Assembly (NCBI RefSeq): GCF_002911015.1
Contig: NZ_KZ626872.1
Coordinates: forward strand, 22,588 to 86,587
Reading direction: 5' to 3'
DNA from: Streptomyces populi
Lineage (GTDB): Bacteria > Actinomycetota > Actinomycetes > Streptomycetales > Streptomycetaceae
DNA length: 64,000 nt
The position numbers were made by a program, and so were the translations under genes. Under the pieces are notes generated by a model, which worked only from the letters and a program-made list of their open reading frames with translations, was not told the origin of the DNA and searched no databases. Shown here in pieces: positions 23,490 through 31,955 of the stretch (position 1 is its first letter; every line of letters starts with the position of its first letter).

Positions 23490-24695
23490 GTGAGCGGCTT
23501 CGTCGCCGGACTGTGCGTGGCCGTACTCCCGTTGCTGGCGGCCGGGTTCTGGCTCGGCAGGCGCACCGCGCGGCCCGAGAACCTCGGAGGACTCGGCACC
23601 CCGGTCGAGCACGCCACCTTCCAGACCCTGCACACCGCCTCGCTCGCCGCGCCCCCGCTGCGCGCCGGACTCACCGAGGAGACGGCCCGCCGGTCCGCCC
23701 GGCGGCTGCGTACCCTGCTCGGCACGGACGCCCTGTGCCTCACCGACCGGGAGACGGTCCTCGCCTGGGACGGCGTGGGGGCCCACCACCGCGCCGAGGT
23801 GATGGAACGCCTCGGCGGCCCGCTGGAGACCGGCCGCGGCGAGGCCTTCCGGCTCACCTGCGACGAGCCCGACTGCCCGCTGCGCTGGGCCGTGGTCGCC
23901 CCCCTCACCGTCGACGAACGGGTGCACGGAGCGCTCGTCGCCTGTGCGCCCCGGGAGTCCGCGGTGCTCGTACGCGCCGCGGGCGAGGTCGCGCGCTGGG
24001 TCTCCGTCCAACTGGAACTGGCCGACCTCGACCGGTCCCGGACCCGGCTGATCGAGGCCGAGATCAAGGCACTGCGAGCCCAGATATCCCCGCACTTCAT
24101 CTTCAACTCGCTCGCCGTGATCGCCTCGTTCGTCCGCACCGATCCCGAGCGCGCCCGCGAACTGCTCCTGGAGTTCGCCGATTTCACCCGCTACTCGTTC
24201 CGCAGGCACGGTGACTTCACCACCCTCGCCGACGAACTGCACGCCATCGACCACTACTTGGCGCTCGTCCGGGCCCGCTTCGGCGAGCGGCTGTCCGTCA
24301 CCCTGCAGATCGCACCCGAGGTGCTGCCGGTCGCGCTGCCCTTCCTCTGCCTCCAGCCCCTGGTGGAGAACGCCGTCAAGCACGGACTGGAGGGCAAGAC
24401 CGACAAGAGCCACATCAGCATCACGGCACAGGACGCCGGTGCCGAGGCGCTCGTGGTCATCGAGGACAACGGCGTCGGCATGGACCCCGAGCGGCTGCGC
24501 CGCATCCTGTCCGGCGAGGTCGGCCCCTCCGGGGGGATCGGACTCTCCAACGTCGACGAACGGCTGCGCCAGGTCTACGGCGACGATCACGGTCTGGTCA
24601 TCGAGACCGCGGTGGGAGCGGGAATGAGGATCACCGCCCGGCTCCCCAAGTACCGGCCCGGCGTCCACTCCGCGGCCCGGCGCCCCCGGCAGTGA
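23490..24695 (+). CDS. LytS-type sensor histidine kinase
   Basis: 401-residue kinase: one N-terminal membrane segment (about 4-22), a GAF-like domain at roughly 40-170, a His_kinase region with phospho-acceptor H202 (QISPHFIFNSL), and an HATPase domain (LVENAVKHGLEG, VIEDNGVGMD, GIGLSNVDERL). It lacks the multi-spanning 5TM sensor of classical LytS, so it may sense through GAF or through the neighbouring transporter. The GTG at 23490 was chosen because similarity begins there; a GTG at 23367 would read through the tandem repeats. Confidence 0.9.
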   Translation: MSGFVAGLCVAVLPLLAAGFWLGRRTARPENLGGLGTPVEHATFQTLHTASLAAPPLRAGLTEETARRSARRLRTLLGTDALCLTDRETVLAWDGVGAHHRAEVMERLGGPLETGRGEAFRLTCDEPDCPLRWAVVAPLTVDERVHGALVACAPRESAVLVRAAGEVARWVSVQLELADLDRSRTRLIEAEIKALRAQISPHFIFNSLAVIASFVRTDPERARELLLEFADFTRYSFRRHGDFTTLADELHAIDHYLALVRARFGERLSVTLQIAPEVLPVALPFLCLQPLVENAVKHGLEGKTDKSHISITAQDAGAEALVVIEDNGVGMDPERLRRILSGEVGPSGGIGLSNVDERLRQVYGDDHGLVIETAVGAGMRITARLPKYRPGVHSAARRPRQ

Positions 24696-24743
24696 GCGGC
24701 CCCGGCCACCGTCGCGGCCGGGACCAGGTCCTTCGGGCCGAGG

Positions 24744-24902
24744 TCAGGTGCTGTGGGAGACCACCATCCCCAGCGTGATCAGACCGAGCACGACCCAGCC
24801 GAACCACAGCCAGCCGTTGCTGCCCAGCGCCACCGTGTAGGCCGTCACCGCGACGAGCCCGCCCACGGTGAGCACCCCCATCGTCTTCGTCGAACCGGGC
24901 AT
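24744..24902 (-). CDS. 52-residue membrane microprotein
   Basis: Short frame with an excellent site (GGAGGAGGG) ahead of the ATG at 24902. The product has two hydrophobic segments, about residues 9-25 and 32-47 (GWLWFGWVVLGLITLGMVV), and ends SHST. Same strand as, and downstream of, the protein kinase gene. I do not recognise the family; size and composition fit a small integral membrane protein. Function unknown. Confidence 0.65.
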   Translation of the reverse strand: MPGSTKTMGVLTVGGLVAVTAYTVALGSNGWLWFGWVVLGLITLGMVVSHST

Positions 24903-24996
24903 CGCAGCACCCTCCTCCAGGCGGGTCCGCGACGCGGGCCGTGGCCTTCGGGGCCATTTTCACCCGGAGTGAGTCACATCGCCAGAGCCGTGCGGA

Positions 24997-27138
24997 CTAC
25001 CGGGTCCCCCGTGACGGGCGCTGCCCCTTCTCGATGAAGCAGACCACCAGGCGGTACGGCCGGGCCCACACCCCCACACTGCGCACGCCGTGGCTCCAGT
25101 ACGACGAGGGGTCGTAGCCGTGCCGCTCCGGTGGCGCGTCGAGCGCGCACCGGTCGTTCGCCTGCTCCAACGGGTCCGTCCCGAGGGGGTGGGCGCCGAG
25201 GTGGGTGATCTCGACGACCTTGCCCACCTCCTTCCCGTCACAGGCGACCAGTTCGAAGTGCGTACCGACACGGGCCTCTCCTCCCACATGGCCCAGACAG
25301 TCGCCCCGCTGCATCTGGGTCGCGTCCGTGAAGGTCATCCCGTACCCGCGCAGCTCCCCGAGCGGACCGAACACCGGGCCGTGCACGCCCGCGAGCAGAC
25401 AGGCGACGGTACCGCCGGTGGTGCCGAAGCCCTCCCGGGTGGGCACGACGGCCATGCTCCTGACGTTCCACGCGAGCTTGTGGGCGGTGTCCCTGGTCCG
25501 TTCCGCGCACCGTCGCGCACCGTCACGGCGGGCCGCCTCGAACGAGGGCGCCCTGTACACCGCCATCACCTGGGCGTCGGGACCGTGGCGACAGCCCGGG
25601 TCCCGTGTCAGCCGTGGCACGTCGGTGGTCTTCGACAGGGCCGGCTCACCGAGGACGCAGTCGCCCCGGCGCAGCGGTTCGGCGAGTCCGACCGCGTCGC
25701 CGTACGGCAGCCGGGCCACTCGGTGCGCCTCCGCGTACCAGACGACCACACCGGCCGTCAGCGCGAACGCGAGCAGGGCCGCGGCCACGGCCCGCAGGGC
25801 GTACGGCGGCTTTCGCCTGCGCCGTCCGGGAGGGCCGGGGACCGGGGCGGGCGGTGCTCCGTACCAGGGCGGCCCGTGGACCTGCCCGGGCGCCGGCCAC
25901 GGGGTGTGCAGCGCGCCAGACGCCGGACGGTGGAACCCCTCCCCGGGCGTGGCCGTGCCGGAGTCCGGCCCCCGGCCCGCGGGCGCGTACGGGCTGTGCC
26001 CCTCGGCCGTCGGCGGGTATCCGTACTCCCCGGCCGGCGCCGAGCACGCGTGTCCCTCGGCCGTCGGCGGGTGCCCGTATCCTCCGTCCGCCGACGGGTA
26101 CGGGCCCGCGGCGGGGGAGTGCCCCGCCGGTACGGCCGCTCCCTGGTCCTGCGCCGGTCCCTGGCCCCGGACCGGACCGTACGCGGCCGCCCCGGAAGGC
26201 CCGTCGAACGTGACGAGCCCCGACCACGGAGGCCGCGAGCCCGGGTCGAGACGGGTCGGGGGATGGGGGTGCGGCGTGAGGATCCCGGCCAGCGCCGACG
26301 CGGTGTCCTCCGCGGACAGCCGGAGGGCGGGATCCTTGGCCAGCAGCGCCTCGACGACCGGCCGCAGGGCGCCCGCCCGAAGCGGCGGAGGGGCCTCCTC
26401 CAGGACCACGGCGGTGATGGCGGCGAGATCGGTGTCCCGGTCGAAGGGCCCGTGGCCCTCCACCCCGAAGTACAGGGTGCAGCCCAGTGAGAACAGGTCC
26501 GCCGCCGCCGTCGGCGGACCTCCCGTCGCCCGTTCCGGGGCCAGGTAGCCGGCCGTGCCCACCAGCACGGACGTCTGGGTCCAGCGCGTCTCCGGAGAGT
26601 CGGGCTGGACCGAGATCCCGTAGTCGGTGAGCAGGACGCGGGCCTCCGGGTTCCCGGTGCGGTCCGGGGCGAGCAGGATGTTGGCCGGCTTCACGTCCCG
26701 GTGCATGATGCCGTGCTCGTGCCCGGCGGTCAGGGCGTCGAGCACCGCGACGCCGATACGGGCGCAGGCGTCGGGGGCGAGGGGGCCGCTCCGGGCGACC
26801 CGGTCGCGCAGGTCCACCGCGCCGGCCACGTACTCCATCACGATCCACGGCAGGCCCTCGTGCTCCAGGACGTCGTGGACCGTCACGACGTGCGGATGCC
26901 CCCGCAGCACCGCCGCGTGCCGGGCCTCGGCGCGGGCCCGCGCCGTCCGCGACTCGTGGTCCGCGCCGCTCCCGGGGGAGTCGGGGAACCTGATCTCCTT
27001 GAGCGCGACGTCGCAGTCGAGCCGCTGGTCGTGGGCGAGCCACACGTGCCCCATCCCGCCCGACCCGACCCGGTCCACGAGCAGATACCGGTCGGCGATG
27101 AGCCGGCCCACGCCCGACTGGGGCGGCCCCGGCGCCAT
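24997..27138 (-). CDS. membrane serine/threonine protein kinase
   Basis: 713-residue Hanks-type kinase. Kinase domain at about 15-285: GSGGMG loop, K47 (VALKEI), HRDVKPAN (147-154), DYG at 172-174 in place of DFG, APE as LAPE. A Pro/Gly/Tyr-rich linker (290-445) with two copies of a YGxPPTAEGH motif leads to one membrane segment (about 447-467) and an external domain of about 240 residues. That domain has no PASTA repeats; it has several Cys and resembles septum-formation-like extracellular regions. Start overlaps the lipoprotein stop (TGATG), so the two are co-made. Confidence 0.9.
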   Translation of the reverse strand: MAPGPPQSGVGRLIADRYLLVDRVGSGGMGHVWLAHDQRLDCDVALKEIRFPDSPGSGADHESRTARARAEARHAAVLRGHPHVVTVHDVLEHEGLPWIVMEYVAGAVDLRDRVARSGPLAPDACARIGVAVLDALTAGHEHGIMHRDVKPANILLAPDRTGNPEARVLLTDYGISVQPDSPETRWTQTSVLVGTAGYLAPERATGGPPTAAADLFSLGCTLYFGVEGHGPFDRDTDLAAITAVVLEEAPPPLRAGALRPVVEALLAKDPALRLSAEDTASALAGILTPHPHPPTRLDPGSRPPWSGLVTFDGPSGAAAYGPVRGQGPAQDQGAAVPAGHSPAAGPYPSADGGYGHPPTAEGHACSAPAGEYGYPPTAEGHSPYAPAGRGPDSGTATPGEGFHRPASGALHTPWPAPGQVHGPPWYGAPPAPVPGPPGRRRRKPPYALRAVAAALLAFALTAGVVVWYAEAHRVARLPYGDAVGLAEPLRRGDCVLGEPALSKTTDVPRLTRDPGCRHGPDAQVMAVYRAPSFEAARRDGARRCAERTRDTAHKLAWNVRSMAVVPTREGFGTTGGTVACLLAGVHGPVFGPLGELRGYGMTFTDATQMQRGDCLGHVGGEARVGTHFELVACDGKEVGKVVEITHLGAHPLGTDPLEQANDRCALDAPPERHGYDPSSYWSHGVRSVGVWARPYRLVVCFIEKGQRPSRGTR

Positions 27139-28712
27139 CAGGTCGTACTCCCCGCGGAGGCGGACGGTTCCGCGGGGCCGCCGGCGTCCGTGGAGCCGGT
27201 CTCGCCGGTCTCACCGGTGGCGGTGCCGGCGGAGCCCGCGACGGTCTCGCCGTCCGTGGGACCGGTACCGATTCCGTCCGTGGCGGTCCCGCTCGCGGTG
27301 ATGGTGGTCCGGCTCGTGGTGGCGGGCTCCGTGGTGGTGCCTTCCGTGGCGCCCGGCGTGGTCCCGTCCGTGCTCGCGCCACCGGCAGTGGCACCGGTCG
27401 TGGCCCCGGTCGGACTTCCGGTCGTGCTTCCGTCCGTGGCTGTGGTGCTTCCGGCGGTCCCCGGGTCGGGCTCGCCCGTGTCGGTCCCGCCCCCGGTGGG
27501 ATCTCCGGGGGAAGTCCCCGCGTCGGTGTCGTCCGGGCCGGGACCGGACGTGTTCGGGCCCGGTGTCAGGCCGCCGGTGTCCGTGGGGGTGTCCGGGCTC
27601 CCGTCGCCGCCCGGGCCGGACACGTGCAGCGTCACCTGGCCGCCCCATTCCAGGGCGCTGCCCTCGGCGGGCCGGGACGAGGTGACCGGGGAGTCGCCCG
27701 GGGGCAGGGAGGCGCCGTCGAAGGAGACGGCGAGTCCGGCCCGCACCAGCCGTTCGCTCGCCTCGGCGAACGTCAGTCCCGTGACCGGCGGCACGGTCGT
27801 CCCCTTCCGCGCGTCGAACGGCGTGTCCTTCTCGCCCCCCGTGCCCAGCGGGCGCGAGATCCCCCGGCCGGGGTCGTCGACGTCCACCAGGCGGAGCCGG
27901 TGGAGGGGTTCCTCGCCGGGGGGCGGCTCGACGACGACGATCCGGTCCTCCCGGAAGCCGGACCATTTCCTGTTTCCGTCCTTGAAACCCACCGAGACCT
28001 TTTTGATGTCCGCCTTGGAGGGGCGCAATGGATTGCCGCAGGAGCACTTCACCGCGGGCAGCCCCCGACGGTCGACCAGAACGGCGATTCCGGACTGGAG
28101 CAAGGATTCGAAGGGGACGGCCTTGCCGTGCTTGTAGGCATGATTCGTCACGAGGGTGTCGTGGCGCAGGACGACGGGCGTGAGCCGGTCGACATATCCG
28201 GGGATCTCGTCCGGACGGATATCCAGGACGCGTGCCCATTCTCGCGCCCTGGCCGAGTTCTTGGGATCGGTGAGGAATTCCTTGAGTCGTGCGACGACAC
28301 AGGTGCCGGGCCGGGCCGAGCCGCCGAAGTCGGGGGCGGGCCCGCCGGTCCGGTCCGGCCCCGGTGTCCCGTCGTTCCCGCCGCCGGTGCTTCCGCCCCG
28401 GCCACCGGTGCCGCCACCACCGGGTTCACTCGGGGCGTCACCTCGGGCCGTGCCCCCGTACAGCCCCGGGCTGTTGCTGGCCTGCACCCCGCCGACCGGC
28501 CGGGCCGGCCGTGCGCCGGTGGCGTCCTTTCCGAGTGCGCCGTCCTCCTCGAAGAAGGGATCGGCCTGCGAGACTCCCGCGGCCACGGCGCGAATGGCGA
28601 ACATGTGATCGGATTTTCCGCATCCACTGACGACCAGTGCGGAAACCAGTAGCAGGACCGTTCGGCGTACCGCTGTTAATCCGGCCCTTCGCATGGATGC
28701 GCGAAACGTCAT
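27138..28712 (-). CDS. lipoprotein with DUF6777-like region and a PASTA-like domain
   Basis: 524-residue exported lipoprotein. The lipobox is VVSGC (C31) after a basic and hydrophobic signal. A Gly/Pro-rich spacer (80-130) precedes a globular region (about 130-295) that I associate with DUF6777, then a PASTA-like segment near 300-360 (VPPVTGLTFAEASERLVRAGLAV), then a Thr/Gly/Ser-rich tail of about 150 residues. Co-translated with the downstream Ser/Thr kinase, so it is a candidate sensor partner. ATG at 28712 with AAGGGGGAG. Confidence 0.8.
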   Translation of the reverse strand: MTFRASMRRAGLTAVRRTVLLLVSALVVSGCGKSDHMFAIRAVAAGVSQADPFFEEDGALGKDATGARPARPVGGVQASNSPGLYGGTARGDAPSEPGGGGTGGRGGSTGGGNDGTPGPDRTGGPAPDFGGSARPGTCVVARLKEFLTDPKNSARAREWARVLDIRPDEIPGYVDRLTPVVLRHDTLVTNHAYKHGKAVPFESLLQSGIAVLVDRRGLPAVKCSCGNPLRPSKADIKKVSVGFKDGNRKWSGFREDRIVVVEPPPGEEPLHRLRLVDVDDPGRGISRPLGTGGEKDTPFDARKGTTVPPVTGLTFAEASERLVRAGLAVSFDGASLPPGDSPVTSSRPAEGSALEWGGQVTLHVSGPGGDGSPDTPTDTGGLTPGPNTSGPGPDDTDAGTSPGDPTGGGTDTGEPDPGTAGSTTATDGSTTGSPTGATTGATAGGASTDGTTPGATEGTTTEPATTSRTTITASGTATDGIGTGPTDGETVAGSAGTATGETGETGSTDAGGPAEPSASAGSTT

Positions 28713-28831
28713 GGCCGCTCCCCCTTGCGATTTCCCCCTGGACTCCGCGGTCCGGAGAGCGGACGCGGAGCTTCACCTCCATGCTACTGAATGGAAATGC
28801 CTTTCAGGCAAGTGGAATCGATGCGGTGAAT

Positions 28832-29785
28832 TCAGCGACCGCGTGCGTTCAATGAGGCCAGATAGGCGTTGTACGCCTCGAGTTCCTTGTCGCCGTCCCG
28901 GTCCGCGGCGCGGTCCAGGCGCTTGGCCTGCCGCTGCTCGGAGTTGTACCACTGGAAGAGCAGCGCGAGCAGGACGAGGACGGAGGGGATCTCGCTGAAC
29001 GCCCAGGCGATGCCGCCGGCGGCGGTCTGGTCGGCGAGCGCGTCGATGCCGAGGGAGGCCGGCGGATTCTTGTACGACTCGACCATCGGGCCCGAGGCCA
29101 TCATCAGCGCGATGCCGAAGAACGCGTGGAACGGCATGCCCGCGAACAGCTCCAGCATCCGCATCAGATGGCCCGGCCGGTGCGGGCCCGGGTCCACGCC
29201 CATGATCGGCCAGAAGAAGAACAGGCCGACGAGGAGGAAGTGGCACATCATCACGACGTGACCCGTGGTGGAGCCCATCAGGAAGTCGAAGAGCGGGGAG
29301 AAGTACAGCGCGTACAGGCTCGCGATGAACATCGGGATCGTGAACGCCGGGTGCGTGACGATCTTCATGTACCGGCTGTGCAGGAACATCAGCAGCAGCT
29401 CGCGCGGCCCCTTGCCGCCGCGCTTCGCGGCCACCGGCAGCGCGCGCAGCGCCAGTGTGATCGGCGCCCCGAGCAGGATCAGGATCGGCGAGAGCATGCT
29501 GATCACCATGTGCTGGACCATGTGCACGCTGAACATGACCATGCCGTAGTCGTTCAGCCGGGTGCACATGACGAGCATCACCGTCAGCACGCCGACGAAG
29601 AAGGAGGCCGTACGGCCCCACGACCACGCGTCGCCGCGCCGGGCCAGCCGTACGACTCCCCAGCCGTAGAGCCCGAGCCCGAGCAGGCACGCGACGAGGA
29701 AGAACGGGTCGGCGGACCATGCGAGCCCCCGCCCCAGCGTGAACGGCGGCAGATCCATGGTCATGCCGTGCCCGCTGTGATCCAT
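28832..29785 (-). CDS. cytochrome c oxidase assembly protein, CtaG/caa3 type
   Basis: 317-residue integral membrane protein with about seven hydrophobic segments. HMVQHMVISMLSPILILLGAP is the caa3_CtaG signature; conserved His residues (HMVQH, HSRYMK, HFLLVG, HAFFG) may bind copper or haem during oxidase assembly. The N-terminus is Met/His-rich (MDHSGHGMTM), as in copper-handling proteins. ATG at 29785 with AGGAG. Followed on the other side by the pfkA terminator. Confidence 0.88.
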   Translation of the reverse strand: MDHSGHGMTMDLPPFTLGRGLAWSADPFFLVACLLGLGLYGWGVVRLARRGDAWSWGRTASFFVGVLTVMLVMCTRLNDYGMVMFSVHMVQHMVISMLSPILILLGAPITLALRALPVAAKRGGKGPRELLLMFLHSRYMKIVTHPAFTIPMFIASLYALYFSPLFDFLMGSTTGHVVMMCHFLLVGLFFFWPIMGVDPGPHRPGHLMRMLELFAGMPFHAFFGIALMMASGPMVESYKNPPASLGIDALADQTAAGGIAWAFSEIPSVLVLLALLFQWYNSEQRQAKRLDRAADRDGDKELEAYNAYLASLNARGR

Positions 29786-29836
29786 CCGCCGGCTCCTGTT
29801 TCGTACTGGTTGTGCGCTGTCTGTCCGCACCAGAGT

Positions 29837-29876
29837 AGAACCGCCCCCGGCCGCGACTGCGACCGGGGGCGGTTCT
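29837..29876 (-). terminator. pfkA terminator hairpin
   Basis: Perfect 14-bp stem AGAACCGCCCCCGG / CCGGGGGCGGTTCT with a 12-base loop, 12 bases after the pfkA stop and upstream of the ctaG-like gene. Confidence 0.8.
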
Positions 29877-29888
29877 CCCGTGTACGTC

Positions 29889-30914
29889 TCAGAGCACGCA
29901 CTCCGCCTCGGCGTAGCGCTCGTCCGGAACCGTCTTCAGGGTCTCGACCGCCTCGGCGAGCGACACCATGACGATGTCGGTGCCGCGCAGCGCGGTCATC
30001 ATCCCGAACTCGCCCCGGTGCACGGCCTCCACGGCGTGCCATCCGAAGCGGGTCGCGAGCACCCGGTCGTACGCCGTCGGGGTGCCGCCGCGCTGCACGT
30101 GACCGAGGATGACCGGCCGGGCCTCCTTGCCGAGCCGCTGTTCCAGCTCGATGGAGAGCTGCCGGGCGATGCCGGCGAAGCGCTCGTGGCCGTAGATGTC
30201 CTTGCCGCCCTCGTCGTAGGCCATCGAGCCCTCGCGGGGCTTGGCGCCCTCGGCGGCGACGACGATGGCGAACCGCTTGCCCGCCTCGAACCGCTCGCCG
30301 ACCCGCGCGGCCAGCTCCTCGATGTCGAAGGGACGCTCCGGCACGACGATGGCGTGGGCGCCCGCGGCCATGCCGGAGTGCAGCGCGATCCAGCCGGTGT
30401 GGCGGCCCATGACCTCCACGATCAGGACGCGCTGGTGGGACTCGGCGGTGGTCTTCAGCCGGTCGAGGGCCTCGGTCGCGACGCCGACGGCCGTGTCGAA
30501 GCCGAAGGTGACGTCCGTGACCGCGATGTCGTTGTCGATGGTCTTGGGCACACCGACGATCGGCAGGCCGCCGTCCGACAGCAGGCGGGCCGCCTTCAGC
30601 GTGCCCTCGCCGCCGATCGGGATGATCGCGTCGAGCCCGAGGTCCGCCACGTGGCCCTTGGCCCGCTCCACGCCGTCGCGCAGATGCGCGGGCTGGACCC
30701 GGGAGGAGCCGAGCATGGTGCCGCCGCGGGCGAGGATGCCGCTCACGGCGTCGAGGTCGAGCTTGAGGTAGTCGCACTCCAGGAGACCCCTCCAGCCGTC
30801 CCGGAAGCCGATGACCTCGTCGCCGTGGTCGACGACGGCACGGTGTACGACCGACCGGATGACGGCGTTCAGGCCGGGGCAGTCGCCGCCGGACGTGAGG
30901 ACACCAATGCGCAT
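29889..30914 (-). CDS. pfkA: 6-phosphofructokinase
   Basis: 341-residue glycolytic kinase (fructose-6-phosphate to fructose-1,6-bisphosphate). SGGDCPGLNAVIR, IPIGGEGTLKAA, PKTIDNDIAVTD, VMGRHTGWIA and HVQRGGTPTAYDR are all standard; the GGDCPG and PKTIDND contexts are those of the actinobacterial group III enzymes. Streptomyces usually carries several pfkA paralogues. A 13-bp perfect hairpin lies in the leader, 18 bases before the start. Confidence 0.96.
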   Translation of the reverse strand: MRIGVLTSGGDCPGLNAVIRSVVHRAVVDHGDEVIGFRDGWRGLLECDYLKLDLDAVSGILARGGTMLGSSRVQPAHLRDGVERAKGHVADLGLDAIIPIGGEGTLKAARLLSDGGLPIVGVPKTIDNDIAVTDVTFGFDTAVGVATEALDRLKTTAESHQRVLIVEVMGRHTGWIALHSGMAAGAHAIVVPERPFDIEELAARVGERFEAGKRFAIVVAAEGAKPREGSMAYDEGGKDIYGHERFAGIARQLSIELEQRLGKEARPVILGHVQRGGTPTAYDRVLATRFGWHAVEAVHRGEFGMMTALRGTDIVMVSLAEAVETLKTVPDERYAEAECVL

Positions 30915-30931
30915 AGCCCGAAATACCTTCT

Positions 30932-30960
30932 CAACGTGGTCCGGGGACCGGACCACGTTG
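30932..30960 (-). promoter_or_regulatory. perfect hairpin/operator in the pfkA leader
   Basis: CAACGTGGTCCGG - 3 bases - CCGGACCACGTTG: a perfect 13-bp inverted repeat right before the GAAGG ribosome binding site. As DNA it could be an operator, as RNA a very stable stem. Too close to the start to be the terminator of the upstream gene, which has its own hairpin. Confidence 0.5.
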
Positions 30961-31084
30961 TCCGGCGAGGATCGCGGCCAGCCTACCGGCGGGAGGGGCC
31001 CGCGCCGTACTGTGCGTCCGCCTGCTGGACGCGCCCGCTCACCTGTGCGGATGCCGTTTCAGACGGGCTCCGGGAGGGCCTGTG

Positions 31085-31122
31085 CGGACCGTTCGGTGAA
31101 CCCGTACGGACCGTTCGGTGAA
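31085..31122. repeat. 16-bp direct repeat upstream of pfkA
   Basis: CGGACCGTTCGGTGAA occurs at 31085-31100 and again at 31107-31122, 22 bases apart start to start (two helical turns). The spacing suggests a paired regulator site upstream of pfkA. Confidence 0.5.
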
Positions 31123-31151
31123 GCGGAAACGATTCCTCTCCGGAAACGCCA

Positions 31152-31186
31152 AGAGGAACCGTTCCTCCATGAGAAACGGTTCCTCT
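31152..31186 (-). terminator. murT-gatD operon terminator
   Basis: 12-bp perfect stem AGAGGAACCGTT / AACGGTTCCTCT, 11-base loop, about 21 bases after the gatD stop. Confidence 0.75.
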
Positions 31187-31207
31187 GACCGCCGGAGCGG
31201 GCCGGCC

Positions 31208-31936
31208 CTACGCGGGCTGCTGGGCGGACGCGATGCGCTCGGCGCGCAGCGCCTCGTACCAGCGGTCGTCGGTCGGCGGCAGCGCGTTGACGTCGAGGGC
31301 CAGCTTCAGCAGCAGGTCCGCGATCTGCGGGTTGCGGGCGAGGACGGGCCCGTGCATGTACGTGCCGAACACGGTGTCGTTGTACGCGCCCTCGGTGCCG
31401 TCGCCCGTGCCGTTGCCCCTGCCGAACCGCACGTTCGCGAACGGGCGGGCGGTGGGACCGAGGTGGGTGACGCCCTGGTGGTTCTCGAAGCCGGTCAGCT
31501 GGGGCAGGCCGAGCCGCGGGTCGATGTCCGCGAGGACGTCGCCGACGCACCGCTCGCCCTCACCGCGCACCGAGACCACGTCGAGCAGGCCGAGGCCCGG
31601 CTCGCGCTCACCGAGGTCGTTGATGAACTCGTGCCCGAGGATCTGGTAGCCGGCGCAGACGGAGAACACGATCGCGCCGTTGCCGACCGCGCGCTCCAGA
31701 CCGCCGTCACGGCGCAGCCGCTCCGCGGCGAGCCGCTGCGGCCGGTCCTCGCCGCCCCCGATCAGGTAGATGTCGCCGGAGGTCGGGATCGGCTGGTCGC
31801 TGCGCACGTCGACGCGGGCCACGTCGAGGCCGCGCTGACGCGCCCGGCGCTCCACGACGAGGGCGTTGCCCTGGTCGCCGTAGGTGCTCAGCAGGTCTGG
31901 GTAGACCCACACCAGACGCAGGCTGTTGTCAGTCAT
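31208..31936 (-). CDS. gatD: lipid II isoglutaminyl synthase, glutamine amidotransferase subunit
   Basis: 242-residue class I glutaminase that supplies ammonia to MurT for amidating the alpha-carboxyl of D-Glu in lipid II. Nucleophile in FSVCAGYQILGHEF and catalytic His in GTYMHGPVL; VWVYPDLLSTYGDQGN is the typical N-terminus. ATG at 31936, 20 bases after murT. Cytosolic, complexed with MurT. Confidence 0.94.
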   Translation of the reverse strand: MTDNSLRLVWVYPDLLSTYGDQGNALVVERRARQRGLDVARVDVRSDQPIPTSGDIYLIGGGEDRPQRLAAERLRRDGGLERAVGNGAIVFSVCAGYQILGHEFINDLGEREPGLGLLDVVSVRGEGERCVGDVLADIDPRLGLPQLTGFENHQGVTHLGPTARPFANVRFGRGNGTGDGTEGAYNDTVFGTYMHGPVLARNPQIADLLLKLALDVNALPPTDDRWYEALRAERIASAQQPA

Positions 31937-31955
31937 TCTCTTCGTCCTCCGTGGC

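Noticed and set aside
21301..23493. 730-codon plus-strand frame overlapping the symporter
   Set aside because: Arg-rich out-of-frame reading of the symporter gene.
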